Assembly (NCBI RefSeq): GCF_963675165.1
Contig: NC_087385.1
Span: 904,001-968,000, forward strand
DNA length: 64,000 nt
Origin: Halichondria panicea
Taxonomy: Eukaryota; Porifera; Demospongiae; Suberitida; Halichondriidae
Reading direction: 5' to 3'
The notes beneath the pieces are model-generated. The model was not told the origin of the DNA and made no database searches. It saw only the letters and a program-made list of their open reading frames with translations. How positions within the stretch are numbered: position 1 is the first letter of the stretch; every line of letters begins with the position of its first letter. This document shows positions 22,691 to 35,299 of this stretch, piece after piece. A program made the position numbers and the translations under genes.

Positions 22691-25600
22691 ATGGCGAATT
22701 TACTCTTCATGTTGTATAGTGCCACATCTGTGCTGTTTCTGCCCCTTGCGAGCTCATATCAGAGCCCTTGCGACTCCCTGACACCAGAATACTGTGCTCT
22801 GCCCTTCCCAAGCTCCTACTATACTGCTCCTGACCCAAGCACAGCTACCGGACTAAAGGTCAACTTTTCATCTGCAACCTTTCCACTGGATATAATAGGG
22901 AGAGGAGTGAATCCTGCAGAGTGGAACACACTAGGTAGGCACAGTACAACACACACACACACACACACACACAGTACATTTGTGTATGTAATTACAGTAT
23001 ATCAGATAACATGATAATTTTTGCTATCACAGTATCTTACCATAACACATGTGCGTGGGTGTTGGGTTGCTATGGGAAGCCTTACAGCTCAGAGGTGTCT
23101 TTTGTATAGCCTCATGTACACTTTAATGCAGATGGTTTCTCCCCATTTCCTTCTATTCTGACCTACTTCCCCCACCTGTCTGATTTCAACCTACCACCAC
23201 ACTGGGACATACAGCAATCACTAGCTGAGGACAGCCCTACAATACTCATTGAGGCTGACACAGGTAAGGCCCAGATAGTCTGCTTACTACAGTGAAACCT
23301 GGTCCACCCCTGCAATAAATAGGTGGCCTGCTAACACAGATCCAAACACATGCTATGAAAACTTTGGGGAGTGCATTAACCTGACTGTATTATAATGAGG
23401 GTGACCATTAGTGGCCATAAACAATAGACAGCTTTCACTGTTCTACTATGAGCATTTTCAGTATTTGCTTTATCATTGTAGGGGAAAGAATTGCTCATTT
23501 TGCTGAGCTAGACACAGCTGCAAATGTAAGTCTGTAAACAACACACCTATTATATATATTTATTCTATGCAAACCCCCCCCCTCCCGCTTCAGCTGGCTG
23601 AAAGAGCTCTAATGATTTGGCCGAGCAAAAGGCTTAAAAGTGGTACCCGGTATATCGTAGCTTTGAGATATTTGGAGGATGAGTCTGAACGCCCTATACA
23701 GCCTTCTCCTGGTTTTATTGCCCTGAGGTATGCGTGGTGTGTAGTCATGGGGATTATCTACATATGCCAAATGTTATCATACTCCATACATTCTTTTCAT
23801 GGCTAGCCGGCTAAATTTGCTAAATTGTTTATTTGTTCGTGATTCAAGGACATGAAACTTGAGCCAAATTTGTCCCCAATTCTAGCAAAATGTAAAACGA
23901 TAGTCCTAAGAGCGTTATCTACCTGGAACCCTGCGTATTGTACATGTATGCTAATTGTTATGTAATTGTATGCTCCCTCTTTACCGGGTAACTGAGTACA
24001 GTTTTGCTCCAGTTGATTCAATCATCACAGGCGTCCATGTCTGAACAGTATTACCTGGAAGCAATGTAATATGGTAATATTAGCTAATACTGCGGCGGTG
24101 GTCTTATGGACTCTGTGTCAATGATTGTATTTGTCCACAGAGACAAAACAACCAGCAAAGACCCAGATATTGAAAGCAGAAGACAATTATTTGAGGAAAT
24201 CTTTTCCACCTTATCTTCTATAGGTACGTATATATATTGATTTCATTTTTCGTCCTTCCCTAATTAAATGGATAGACAACAATTTAACTTTGTTGGACCA
24301 ACACTGTTGAGGAGTATGATTACCTCCTGTGTGTACTACTGCCTCTTTCCAGGAATTACCAGGAACTCCCTCCAGTTGGCATGGGACTTCAACACAGCCA
24401 GTATAAAGTGCCTCACTCAAAGGTGTGACATATCTTTCATGCATTAATCTACAAGGTGGCTATGTATGTACTTACAGAGGATTTCAAGTTGGTTGGCAGA
24501 AGTTAAAAGTTGAAGTGCACTCAATCATGACCACACACTGTTTGTTTCTTCCTACTAGTGGTCATGACTGCACTTCAACTTTTAACTTCTGCCAACCAAC
24601 CTGAACTCCTCTGTAGCAGTTGGTCTAAAGTGCCCCACTCAAGGTATAAATAGTGCATAATCTACTGGCAGCTGACATAATTATTACCCGCTAGTGTAAA
24701 GGATCTCAACCAAAGGTGTGGTATTAATCAACAAGGTAGTAACAGCTAGTCAAAAGGTGTAAAGTAATGCATGCAATAATCTACTGGGTAGTAACAGCTA
24801 GTCAAAAGGGTCTCAATCAAAAGTGTGGAGTCTGCTATCCAAACTTGTTCCCCTAAAGGCTTCTCAGCCAATTTTTTCCTGTCTACCAAAATTAGTTTAC
24901 ATAATCATGTGTGGAATTGTGTGTGGTGTGGGTAATTGGTTGAAGTTGAAACATACGTTGTAATCTCGTAGCTTTCAATTCATTATTGTCTTAATGGCTG
25001 CTCACACTCTGTATTAATGGCTGCTCACACTGTTAGACTGCTGTTTATGAGAGATGATGGACTAGCAAGAACGAGTGCCAAGGGTTCAGAGTACATTCTC
25101 ACCAAGGTCGAGGACAATTTAAACGAAAATATATTCAGGTGAGGGAATTCGCGGTTAACATTGTGAAAATGAAAAATGCATTATGTTTTTAATGTACCAT
25201 CCCCACCCACTTGATCTTATCTTACAAAAACAAATGGTAGCCAAAAGATACACAGTGTTTTAGAAGCTATACTTGCTTATAATAATGTCGGCTGAGCAAA
25301 CATCAAAAGAAAATATTTGGTAACTATTACGTTAAGTATTTAACGCCAGATTAAATGCTATGCACTAGTACGAGCGCCCATGCACTTCTCATAACTTTTC
25401 TTGGAAAGATTCCGATCACTATACCCAAGAAAAAATTCGAAAAACTAATTTCTGCGGAATTGACCACTTGAAACAACAGGGAAGTCCTACACAGCAATCT
25501 CAGAGTAGAATTCTATGCACCAGCAGTTATACAGATAATTCTGCACGTACTCATAACTCTTCTTGGAAACTTTACGATCACTATACCCAAGAACAAATTC

Positions 25601-26535
25601 GTACTTCTAAGAAGAACTATTTTTGCGGAATCGACCACTTGAAACAACGGGAAATCGTACACAGCAATCTCAGAGTAGAACTCACGTATACTGCACACAT
25701 TTTCTTGGGAAATTTTACGATCACCATGCACTTCCAAGAATAAAAGAATCACCCACTTGAACCGAAGGAAGTCCTACACGGGCAATTTCAAAGTAGAATT
25801 CTTTCCAAAGCTACATACCACAATCTACATTTTTTGGAACCACACTCACACGCACAGGCATATGCACATGCACACATGCACACATGCACACATGCACAAC
25901 CACATACATACACATGTACACCACATCCACGCATGTACACCATAGGAAAATCCAAGGGTACATGTCAGTTCCAATCTACACCGACGGAGATTTGCCGGGA
26001 GCACATTTGGTCCTTGATCCATTCACAATGCTACCAGTGTATCAGGAGCAATCGTCAGCTCTGTTCACGGTGGGCCTCATTGTACTTAGGATAATACTCT
26101 GTGCATACATTGAAACTGGAGGTGTAGTATCATGGTGGTGCCTAGACAGCTGTATTGGTGTCTAAACTATGAATGTGTGTATCTTAATTATGTGTAAGCT
26201 TTCCCAAAAGATGAAAGTTTTTGTAGTGCTTTGATTTTCCATTTCAAATACAGTAACTGGGTCTCCCTATATATATACAGTTTGTAGCTGCTGCAGTATT
26301 TGTCTCATACAATGGTAGGAGTTGTCTTAGGGAAGCCAGCCAGCTGCATTGATTGTATATAATTATAGTTATACAATCATGTATTATTCCGTGCTTGTGT
26401 AAGAGTGGATGAAGCGTTTATTAATTTTGTTGACAGTACAGTACCAAAACAGAAACACAGTGATAATTTTCACCTAGATTTAAATTACAGATAGTACTAT
26501 AAACACATACGTAGTACACGTCAGGTATACCCCCC

Positions 26536-26597
<62 letters not shown>

Positions 26598-29500
26598 CTC
26601 CTCATCCCTCACAGCGTGGCCAACTCCACACACTCTCCTCCCCTCCTATTACAATACGGCCACGGGCTATTTGGATCTCAATCCGAAGTGGAGTCCGGGT
26701 ATTTAGAAGCAGAAGCTAACGAATACGGCTATATCCTCTTTGCTTGCGACTGGTGGGGCATGTCTGAACTGGATGTCCCGTCAATTGCGCTCATGATTGG
26801 CACAGATATCAGTCACTTTAGCATCATCCCAGACAGACTGACACAGGGCATGCTCAATGCTCACATACTCATGAGACTGGTTAAGGTAACAGCTAGTAGA
26901 GGCTATTGCATTATTCTACCCTAAAGGCCACCAGCAATTTGTTTTACCTGCAACAGTTGTATAATAGCCAATTAAAATTTCTAGGTACATGTGTGCATGG
27001 GTCATTAACAGTACAGGTACATGTGTAGGTGTCATTAACAGACATGTACATGTGTAGGTGTCATTAACAGACATGTACATGTGTAGGTGTCATTAACAGT
27101 ACAGGTACATGTGTAGGTGTCATTAGCAGTACAGGTACAGTGCTCTTGCAACAGAGGACTTTGCCCTATAGTAACAGTTAAGTATGAAGAGCCTCCTAGA
27201 GACTACTGGTTGAAATGTTTTTGCTTTTCTGTGGCAAGTATAATTGTGAGGTTATAATTATCCACCCTCCAGTGGCTGCCATTATGCAAACTGTTTCAGG
27301 AAGTGGCCAGTAAGGATGTGTTTCTTAGTACACTGAACCCATTTCAAGTGCACCAATCTAATTAAAGCAGTGCTGCCTTTGTTCTCAACTAAACAGCACA
27401 TTGTCCATAACTTACAACACAACCTCATAATACTACCAGATTATCTGTAAAAGTGTTTTATGCTCATATGTAGCTAGCTAGCTAGCCATCAGTAAAATGC
27501 AAGTGAGAAGTTTTCATTAAGTTAAACGAACACATTCTGTTTGCTGAGTTGTATAGACTTGCAAACATTTCCAAAAACATGATAAGTTATTTATGTATGC
27601 AAGTTTTCCCAGAACACTGTAATCACTAGTTGGATACTGATAAAGCTAGAGTGTACCTGTCAACACAAGCATTTCAATGTATACACAATAGCACCTTTCT
27701 CTATACAGAGCACGTTATCAGCTGATCCGATGGTGAACCTAAACGGAAGTGTCAAGATCGATACAGAGCTGACGTATTACTATGGCAACTCCCTGGGGGG
27801 TATTCTCGGAGATGTGTACATGGCCTCCACAGTTGATGTGAAGAAAGGTGCATCCATACTTGTGTGCATGTCGAGCACTATTATATACATTTCCTTTGCA
27901 ATTGCTCACCAATTCAATTAGAACTAACTAATGAATTGAACATTCTATAGAAAGTTGCTTCATTGTATACAATGTACGTCATTATTCACTCTCCCTGCAG
28001 GTGTGTTAGGAGTGGCCGGTGGACCCTTTGGCTTGTTGCTACCCAGGAGCAAGGACTTCATACCGTACGCTATTAGGACACTAGTCAGTCAATGGCTGTA
28101 GCTATCCCATAATAAAGATGTTGTCAATTAAGCCATAATTATAGCAGTGAGAAAAGACTGCGTGAAGTATAGCTGATAATTTGCATGCCACTAGTATTAC
28201 ATTGTATAGTGTTAACTGTGTATAATGTGTGGGTCTGTGTATGAATTGAACCGTGTGTTTGTGTGTGTGTATTAGTCAGCTCATGTCTCACTGTAGGTTT
28301 GAAGTGAGTATGAGAATCCTGTATCCTGATCCGGTGGATTTCATTACAGCGCTGGGATTTGCAAACATGATCTGGTCTCGGCTCGAACCGAGCGCTTACA
28401 TGGCTTCTATAACTGCTGACCCTCTCCCAAACACGCCCACACACAGGGTACCGCCCACACACACAAACCTATAATAAGATGTGTACATGCAATCATTATT
28501 TTAATGATGTTGTTATGTGAGAATTGAAAATTGAGTCAAAAATGTATGTATTTAGTTGCCAGGGTGTTAGTGCGATTGTATTACAGCGGCCAATTTCTCA
28601 CTACTGCTCTTTGGTGGCTTAATTAAACATTTCCAGCGAAAGCTTGTATAGTGTTGTGCATGAGTAGGGCTCCCCTAGAACTATCCCGTTACTGTCGCAC
28701 GTAGTACAGGGATATACTTTCATGTCATCATGCATGCATGTGTACTTGTATCTACACTGCATAGTTATTGTCTCTCAAATTGCTCTGTAATTGCTCTTCT
28801 ATAGGTTCTGTTCCACTATGCATTAGGGGATGCTCAAGTGAATGTACTGGTAAGTGCATGCAGACATGATTATTATGCATTTCAGTGATATCATCTCTGA
28901 GCTTCTTGGAAATTGTTTTATCTCTGAGTTGCCATGACAGGTTACTAAGATCATACAAGAACTATGCTTTGCCACAGGCCAGTCTATTGTACCACAACAG
29001 AGCCACAATTTACATAACTTGGGTGCCTGGTAACCTCATGGTTTACATGCATCAAAGCATGCACTGTGTACATGTACATGCTGTTAGCTCACCATTAAGA
29101 TATCAATAGCTAAATGAGTTCAACATTTATACATCCTGTACTTGTAGACTTTAATCAGTCCCTTGGATTCAGAGCAGCCTACATCATCTCAATATGATGC
29201 AACTCTTAAGTGACAGCATACGTAGTAACAGTTGATACTATAATTACATTTAGTCCATTGCCACCTAGACTTTATTAGATCATCGATCAATCAAGTCCCT
29301 ATTGGTTAGTAGTAACTTATACCTTCTTCAACTTTACAAAACTCCTACATGCATATCTTCATAACTGTGACATTATGTCATTCGATCTGCAGGCACTGTA
29401 TTCTGTTGCCAGGTCGGCAGGAGCTGTCATGTTTGAGAGTAACGTACGATGTTCATTCCAAAATGGGAGCAGTGGTGTAATCACGGAGAAGCTGTACGAG

Positions 29501-30114
29501 CTCCCCCTAGTATCAGACAGTGCAGTGATCACACAAGACTCTGTTGCCGTGGGGTTTGAGTGTGGATCACCTCCAGAGCCTTTGGTAAGCCCACTGTATA
29601 TCACGGGTAGAAATTATGCTTTTATATAGGGGAACAGACCACCTGACTCTAAGTATGACACACACGTACGACCAAGGAAGTCTCCCCTGGCTCAAAAGCA
29701 AATAGTAAGAGCTGGATTGTGTGTGTGTGTGTACAGTGTACAGTCACTCTGTCCATCGTTCGTACATGCAGTCTACATGTTGAATTCTCAAATATCTGTA
29801 ACACTAGTACTATAATAATTATAGTTTCTGCACAGTGACGTTTTGTCCATGCTGCAATTGAAGTATACATGGTTGAAGTATACATGCATGTGCAGGGCCT
29901 ACAATGATTATTATGATAGCTGGTAGCTACATTCATCCAATATACTGCCAGAACCATGCACTCAATTGTGTTTAAAATGAAACTGTACAATTGTACAATG
30001 TGTTACTATTCCATGTACACACACACCACCACCACCATGTTACAATCACAACAGGACGATTTTCTGAGAACTGGACAAGTGACAAACGTGTGCAATGGGA
30101 AATGCATCTGTTAA
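22691..30114 (+). CDS. Secreted alpha/beta hydrolase of bacterial type
   Basis: Sixteen exons keep frame: 22691-22934, 23132-23263, 23482-23525, 23594-23727, 24141-24223, 24353-24422, 25037-25138, 25946-26069, 26598-26885, 27709-27847, 28001-28064, 28297-28447, 28805-28849, 29393-29584, 29630-29704 and 30055-30114; 648 residues. The hydrophobic leader MANLLFMLYSATSVLFLPLA suggests secretion. LLQYGHGLFGS resembles an oxyanion-hole region; YYYGNSLGGILGD holds the GxSxG nucleophile; FHYALGDAQVNVL suggests the acid region; THVRPRKSPLAQKQ then a Cys-rich end (VCNGKCIC) suggests the catalytic His. From memory this pattern resembles uncharacterised secreted hydrolases of Myxococcota-like bacteria, including the final C-x-G-x-C. 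Substrate unknown. The introns show it is a settled nuclear gene. The exons at 25946 and 26598 and their GTGGGC donor are the weakest. Confidence 0.78.
24473..24615. mobile_element. Foldback element, about 60-bp arms
   Basis: Imperfect inverted arms 24473-24534 and 24558-24615 (GTTGGTTGGCAGAAGTTAAA at 24488 and its reverse complement ending at 24600). The 23-bp loop is AT-rich. I see no convincing target-site duplication. It lies in intron 6 of the hydrolase gene. Confidence 0.8.
25393..25812. repeat. Three tandem copies of a ~145-165 bp unit
   Basis: Successive copies begin near 25393, 25556 and 25700. Shared blocks are CGATCACTATACCCAAGAA, GACCACTTGAAACAAC, GTACACAGCAATCTCAGAGT and TAGAATTC. 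The third copy is more diverged. Intron 7 of the hydrolase gene. The short open frame here is repeat, not coding. Confidence 0.8.
26537..26597 (+). repeat. (CA)n running into a hydrolase splice acceptor
   Basis: About 60 bp of CA whose last CAG is the acceptor of the exon at 26598. Confidence 0.95.
26982..27137. repeat. ~30-bp minisatellite, five copies
   Basis: The unit GTACATGTGTAGGTGTCATT plus AACAGACAT or AACAGTACAG is repeated in a hydrolase intron. Confidence 0.9.
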
Positions 30115-30133
30115 TCCTTATAACAACTGAAGA

Positions 30134-30139
30134 AATAAA
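30134..30139 (+). promoter_or_regulatory. Poly(A) signal of the hydrolase gene
   Basis: AATAAA 20 bp after the stop codon, in a 219-bp spacer before the convergent CFAP418 stop. Confidence 0.6.
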
Positions 30140-30333
30140 GTGGTTCATATCGACAGTGACATAATAATTATAACAACATAACTTAACGCAAATTCTTGGA
30201 AATTTTATAGTTTATACCCAAATTCTCGGAATATGTATAATTATGTTATAAAATTTTCTTAAGTGATTATTGCCAGTTTTTTTAACTATTGTATAAAAAT
30301 ACTCTAGTTTGGATAAGGTTCATTTCTTGGAAT

Positions 30334-31919
30334 TTAGTGGCGACCACACACCCACTTGAGTTGAGGCAGGGTCGTGACCTCTACCGCTGTCTCCATGGTA
30401 ATCCAGGAGCACTGACATGAGTATGCACGACTACCTGTGTAGAGACAAAACACAATTATGGTAATGATAATTTATATTCAGAGAAAACGCATTATCGGAG
30501 GCATTATAATTATGCATACCCATGCAGTATGGGTTAATCCCAAAACATTGCACACACTTTAATTAGATTGTAAATGCACTGGAATTTTCGAAGTGGTGGC
30601 TACTTTCAATATCACCAATCTTACAAATTTGCCTTTTTATAACTTATAATTATGTAGTATAATAACCTAAGAGGTGGTTATTTTTGTCTAGAGGTTTAGT
30701 ATATACCAACCACCACTGCATGACCAGCTAGTGTGAGCACATCCCTGTAAATCTTCTACACATAGAAATAGCTATATTCAGGAGACCCATGCAGAGAGAG
30801 AGCGCTGATCCTCACCTCTTTTTCTGACGAGATTCTTGCTGAGTTTATCAGTGTTAGGCATGTTGTTTCTAAAGAACATGTAGTCACACTTCGAGTGCCA
30901 GGTGAAGTCGTTGAAGTGGAGCACGTTGAAGTCACATCCGGTGCATCTCAACTTGTCACATGACCTAGAGCAGTATCATAATAATAATTTCATAGAGCCT
31001 CTATAATTAGTGTGCATGTGATCATCGACCCAACGTTTACATAAGGCAAGTTACTGCATGGTGTTTGTATTACACCACTCAACAAAATTAAACAATTATT
31101 GGACAATTAGTTCATATGAACAGCACATAAAAATTTTGGAAAGTTAAATTATTGTTTTAATTCGGAGGATTACAGTTCCTAGATTAATTACCTTTGAGAG
31201 TTTCGTTCACTGAGTCCCATTTCCGTCATACTACCACCCAACAGTAGCGTTGTACACCTGAAAATGTATTACAACTGATCACATTACGTATTATGTATAG
31301 TATGTGAATCAAAGTATGCATTGAAATTAGGGTTGTACAGTACAGTCAGGGTTTAATAATTATTTGCAGAAAATACCTAGGGGTGACATTTGGTAAGGGT
31401 CGTTTGGTGAGCTTATTGTAATTGGATGTATGTCTTGTAACGGGTAAAGGGTCATCATCGTTGCAGATGTCATCTATGATATGATCCATGTCTTCATCCT
31501 CTGCAGACACCCTCCTATAAATTATACATCATTATCATACACTGCAAATATACACACTAATATTATATTGCATGAGTGTATGGATATAATTATGGGCACT
31601 TCTTATTTGTCACACATGGAGAGAGTGGCGCTGTTATTTAATAGCCGTTTGTTGTTGTAGTGACTCAGGGATGTTCGTACTAACCACTCTTAGGCTTAGT
31701 TTATTACGCTCTAAAAATGTGTGTTGAAGGTGAGATTTAGTAGATTTAAAATAGCATGGAACAAAAATGGCTATAATTATGTCTATAGAATGTATGCAGA
31801 TGTCCAACTCACGTCTTAATAGGAGGTATCACATTTATGGATGGTTTGGTGGTCTCAGTGTGGGTCAAGGAGCCTTCAATCTCGTCCAGTAAGTCATCAA
31901 GATCATCACTATCGGCCAT
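30334..31919 (-). CDS. CFAP418: CFAP418 (C8orf37) homologue
   Basis: A small cilium-associated protein; the human gene is linked to retinal dystrophy and Bardet-Biedl syndrome. Five exons keep frame: 31919-31813, 31514-31377, 31257-31192, 30964-30816 and 30434-30334; 186 residues (human 207). The acidic N-terminus (MADSDDLDDLLDEIEGSL) matches the family start. The C-terminal half carries the diagnostic Cys-rich block: LRCTGCDFNVLHF, CDYMFFRNNMP, SRAYSCQCSW and LKWVCGRH at the very end. Its presence fits an animal with cilia. Start codons of this gene and NHE8 are only 178 bp apart. Confidence 0.93.
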
Positions 31920-32097
31920 TATTCTGTCTCCTAGGAGCCTGCAAAAGTGGGCGTGGTGGATCCCCTATTTACTCATGACATCATAGGCCATTGTGATTGA
32001 CTTGCTACGTACTTCTCGTGCATACTTGAACTCAACTTCATAACTTATTAAACTCTAGCTGCTATAGCTAGCTAGCTAGGAACTGCTTAGACAAGGT
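31920..32097. promoter_or_regulatory. Compact divergent promoter, CFAP418 / NHE8
   Basis: 178 bp between opposite start codons. It contains a GC-box-like GGGCGTGG near 31948. It ends in a (TAGC)n stretch, which suggests very short leaders for both genes. Confidence 0.55.
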
Positions 32098-35000
32098 ATG
32101 GACTTACTACAAAGAGTTCTATTTATTTCCCTGGCCCTGGGCCTGTGTACAGTCACAGCAAGAGCTCAGGACACCAATGTTCTTGATACTCCTCTTAACC
32201 AAGAAGACTCCAGTGACACTATAAACTCTAATAATGAAGCCAATCAGTCTCATGTCAATGGCACACAAGCGTCTGAGGGTACTATTAATGATGCTGGGGA
32301 CCAACCAACTAGTACAACAACAGTCACAGTGGCCCCTGCTGACCCAGCAACAACGACCAAGGTGGTGCCACCAACAGAGGCAACTACTACTGAGGAGGAA
32401 ACGATTGTGACCACTCCTCCCACGGTTACCAAGCCACCAGTTATCAAGCCACCAGTTACCAAGCCACCACCAGAGCCACCAGAGACAGTATCTGTTGAGA
32501 GGTTAGTATCGTGGTGTTGGGGGTGGGCACACGCGCACACTCTTTGTACTGAGCCGACACGCCCACAATTTTAGTCTAAGGTTAAGGGCCGATATTACAC
32601 TCCCTATGTGTACGTACATGTAGGTAGTGCCTATGTGTAGGTAGTGCCTATGTACGTGTAGGTAATGTACTTGTACTGATAGATGGTGTGTCTACAATTC
32701 GTGACCATTGTGTTCCTATTATTGTTGAGAACTATGTACAGTGACACAGTGTGAGACTTTTTTTTTCTCTCCAGTCCCACAATCATCACACCAGTCAATC
32801 AGACCCCCACCATACCCACCCCACCTGACAATCCAGGGCCAGGGGTCAACCCCTCCTATCCTCCCGGCGAGATTGAACCATCCATCAGCACCTCCATTGC
32901 ATTCATCTTCTTCCTACTGTGTAAGCTTATCACACCCAGTTATTCAACCTCCTACAGCTAGCCCACCTGTACTGTCTAGTCTCTACCAATACAGTACATG
33001 TATCACCATAGCAGCAGAGTGTACACTATTATGGATTTATTTTGACTCCAGCTACCTGTTCATTCATGCACTGACTATTGTGGTTTCCCCTCTTCCTAAA
33101 CTGAAACTGTTGCATGTGTGTTTGTTTCATACAGTCGTGTGTATTATCCTGGTTCATCTGATGATCAAGTACAAGTTCAAGTACCTCCCAGAGAGTATCT
33201 CCTTCGTACTCATAGGTGAGTTATCATTGTCCTCCCCCAACCAGCTCACTCCCACCATGTGGAGTTATCATTATCCCCCAATCAGCTCACTTCCCCAATG
33301 TACACTTTATACAATAGCCACTATGACAGGCACTTCTGGTAGCTCTATCAACAGACCATGAATCAGCTAACATACACATACACATGTACAAGCATTGGAA
33401 TCTCCTGACATACAAATTACTAGACACTGTAATCTCTCTCCCATAAATTTCTCCCCTAAGAATTGATTGTGCTTGTAGCTGAAGGCAGAGGCTAGGGCTT
33501 CATCAGAGAGGCCATACTGAATGGTGGTTGATTGTTTTCCTCGGTCCATGGTGGAGTATATTCATTAGCCTCAGCTTGCATAGCGATGAGAGTAAACACA
33601 GCATTACTTGGTTGTCAAGCTAATGTCCTCTCTCTTGCATAATTATTATCAACAATAACAATCTCATCCACACACACACAGGTATTGTGATTGGACTCAT
33701 CTATCACATTATTCAGAGGCTTGGGGTTAGTCTCAAGTACCAAGAAACCTTCTCCCCCAACTCTTTCTTTCTACTATTACTGCCTCCAATCATCTTCGAG
33801 TCTGGTTATTCACTGCACAAAGTGAGTGAGAACACACACACACTTTTTGACATGTTCATAGTTACCAGGCCATTCCAACCAAACCACAACATAATGTGCA
33901 CATGCATGTGGGATTATTGTCAAGGAAATTCCATTCTTTTGTCTTTTGTCTGGAAGTAAAGACAATTGTGTGGAGTTCAAAGCATAGTTATGCCTGTGTA
34001 TTTTTCACCACTGTTATTTTTGTTTTTTCTCAGGGCAACTTTTTCCAAAACATTGGCTCCATCATCTTATTTGCTGTGATGGGTACGGCAGTGTCCACGT
34101 GTATAGTGGGAGGTGGCCTCTATGGACTGTCACAGTTGGGTGTCATATTTTCTCTCAATCTGGTGCAAAGGTCAATAGATCCCTCACTGTATGTACAACC
34201 CCTCCCTCTAACTCACCTGTATAGTGTGCCTGCCTTCAGGTCATGTTATTTATAAGCTCTTCACAAATTACAGTAAATTAAGTAGTGGAGTTGGGCCTAA
34301 GCCAAGAGCGCATAAAAGAGAGAGAGCGTGTAACTTCCGTCTGCTACAGTACGGGCAGAATCCAAAACCACTACACTATGATCACGTGGGATTACATTCC
34401 ATGTACATGCAACAGTGAGCAATTTCAAGAATTGTTCTATTTATAGTAGTGGTTTTGGATTCTGCCCGTACTGTAGCAGATGCGTAAGTTGCACGCTCTC
34501 TCTCTTTTATGCGCTCTTTGGCCTAAGCACATCATAAAACAATTAAGCTACATAATAGTCACCTTGTTATACTGAATGTTGATAATCCAAGTTAAGTGTC
34601 AGCTTGTAGTAGCTCATCTGCTCCACTCTAGATACTTAACCATTCATGTGTCATTCCTCTGTGTCCCTCCAGTTTCTCCTTTGGAGCTCTGATATCTGCA
34701 GTGGACCCGGTTGCCACGCTGGCCATCTTCCATGCCCTGGACGTCAACCCCACTCTCAGCATGCTCGTGTTTGGGGAGAGTGTACTCAATGATGCCGTCT
34801 CCATCGTCATGACAAAGTGAGATTCCTATTCTGATTGCAGTACTTACTTGTAGCAGGAGCACATGCACGAGGGTATGTGCTCCTGCTTGTATGGCTTTGT
34901 GTACTAGTAGCTGCTTGTGGTTAAAAACATTATGGGATACCTAGGGTACACATTGGACATGTAATGACGCCTTGATTAGCGTTAATTAAATTTATGGTAG

Positions 35001-35203
35001 CGCTAATTGATCTACTGTGGTCAGGTGTACATGCACTATTGCTATTACCCTCCCCCTCCCTACACAGGACCATCATACAGCAGGCAGTGACCACCTCTGA
35101 TGAGAGCCCTGGCATGGTGCTCCTCTGGGCTCTGCTCAACTTCCTCAAGATGTTCTTTGTCTCTGCCTTTATCGGAGTCATGTTTGCACTGCTTAGCGCC
35201 GTG

Positions 35204-35262
<59 letters not shown>

Positions 35263-35265
35263 TGT

Positions 35266-35299
<34 letters not shown>

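Noticed and set aside
25757-26165. His-rich frames from CACATGCACA runs
   Set aside because: Low-complexity intron sequence before the hydrolase exon at 25946; only that exon continues the family pattern.
32741-33361. 206-residue proline-rich plus-strand frame
   Set aside because: It is an off-frame reading across NHE8 exons 2 and 3 and their introns.
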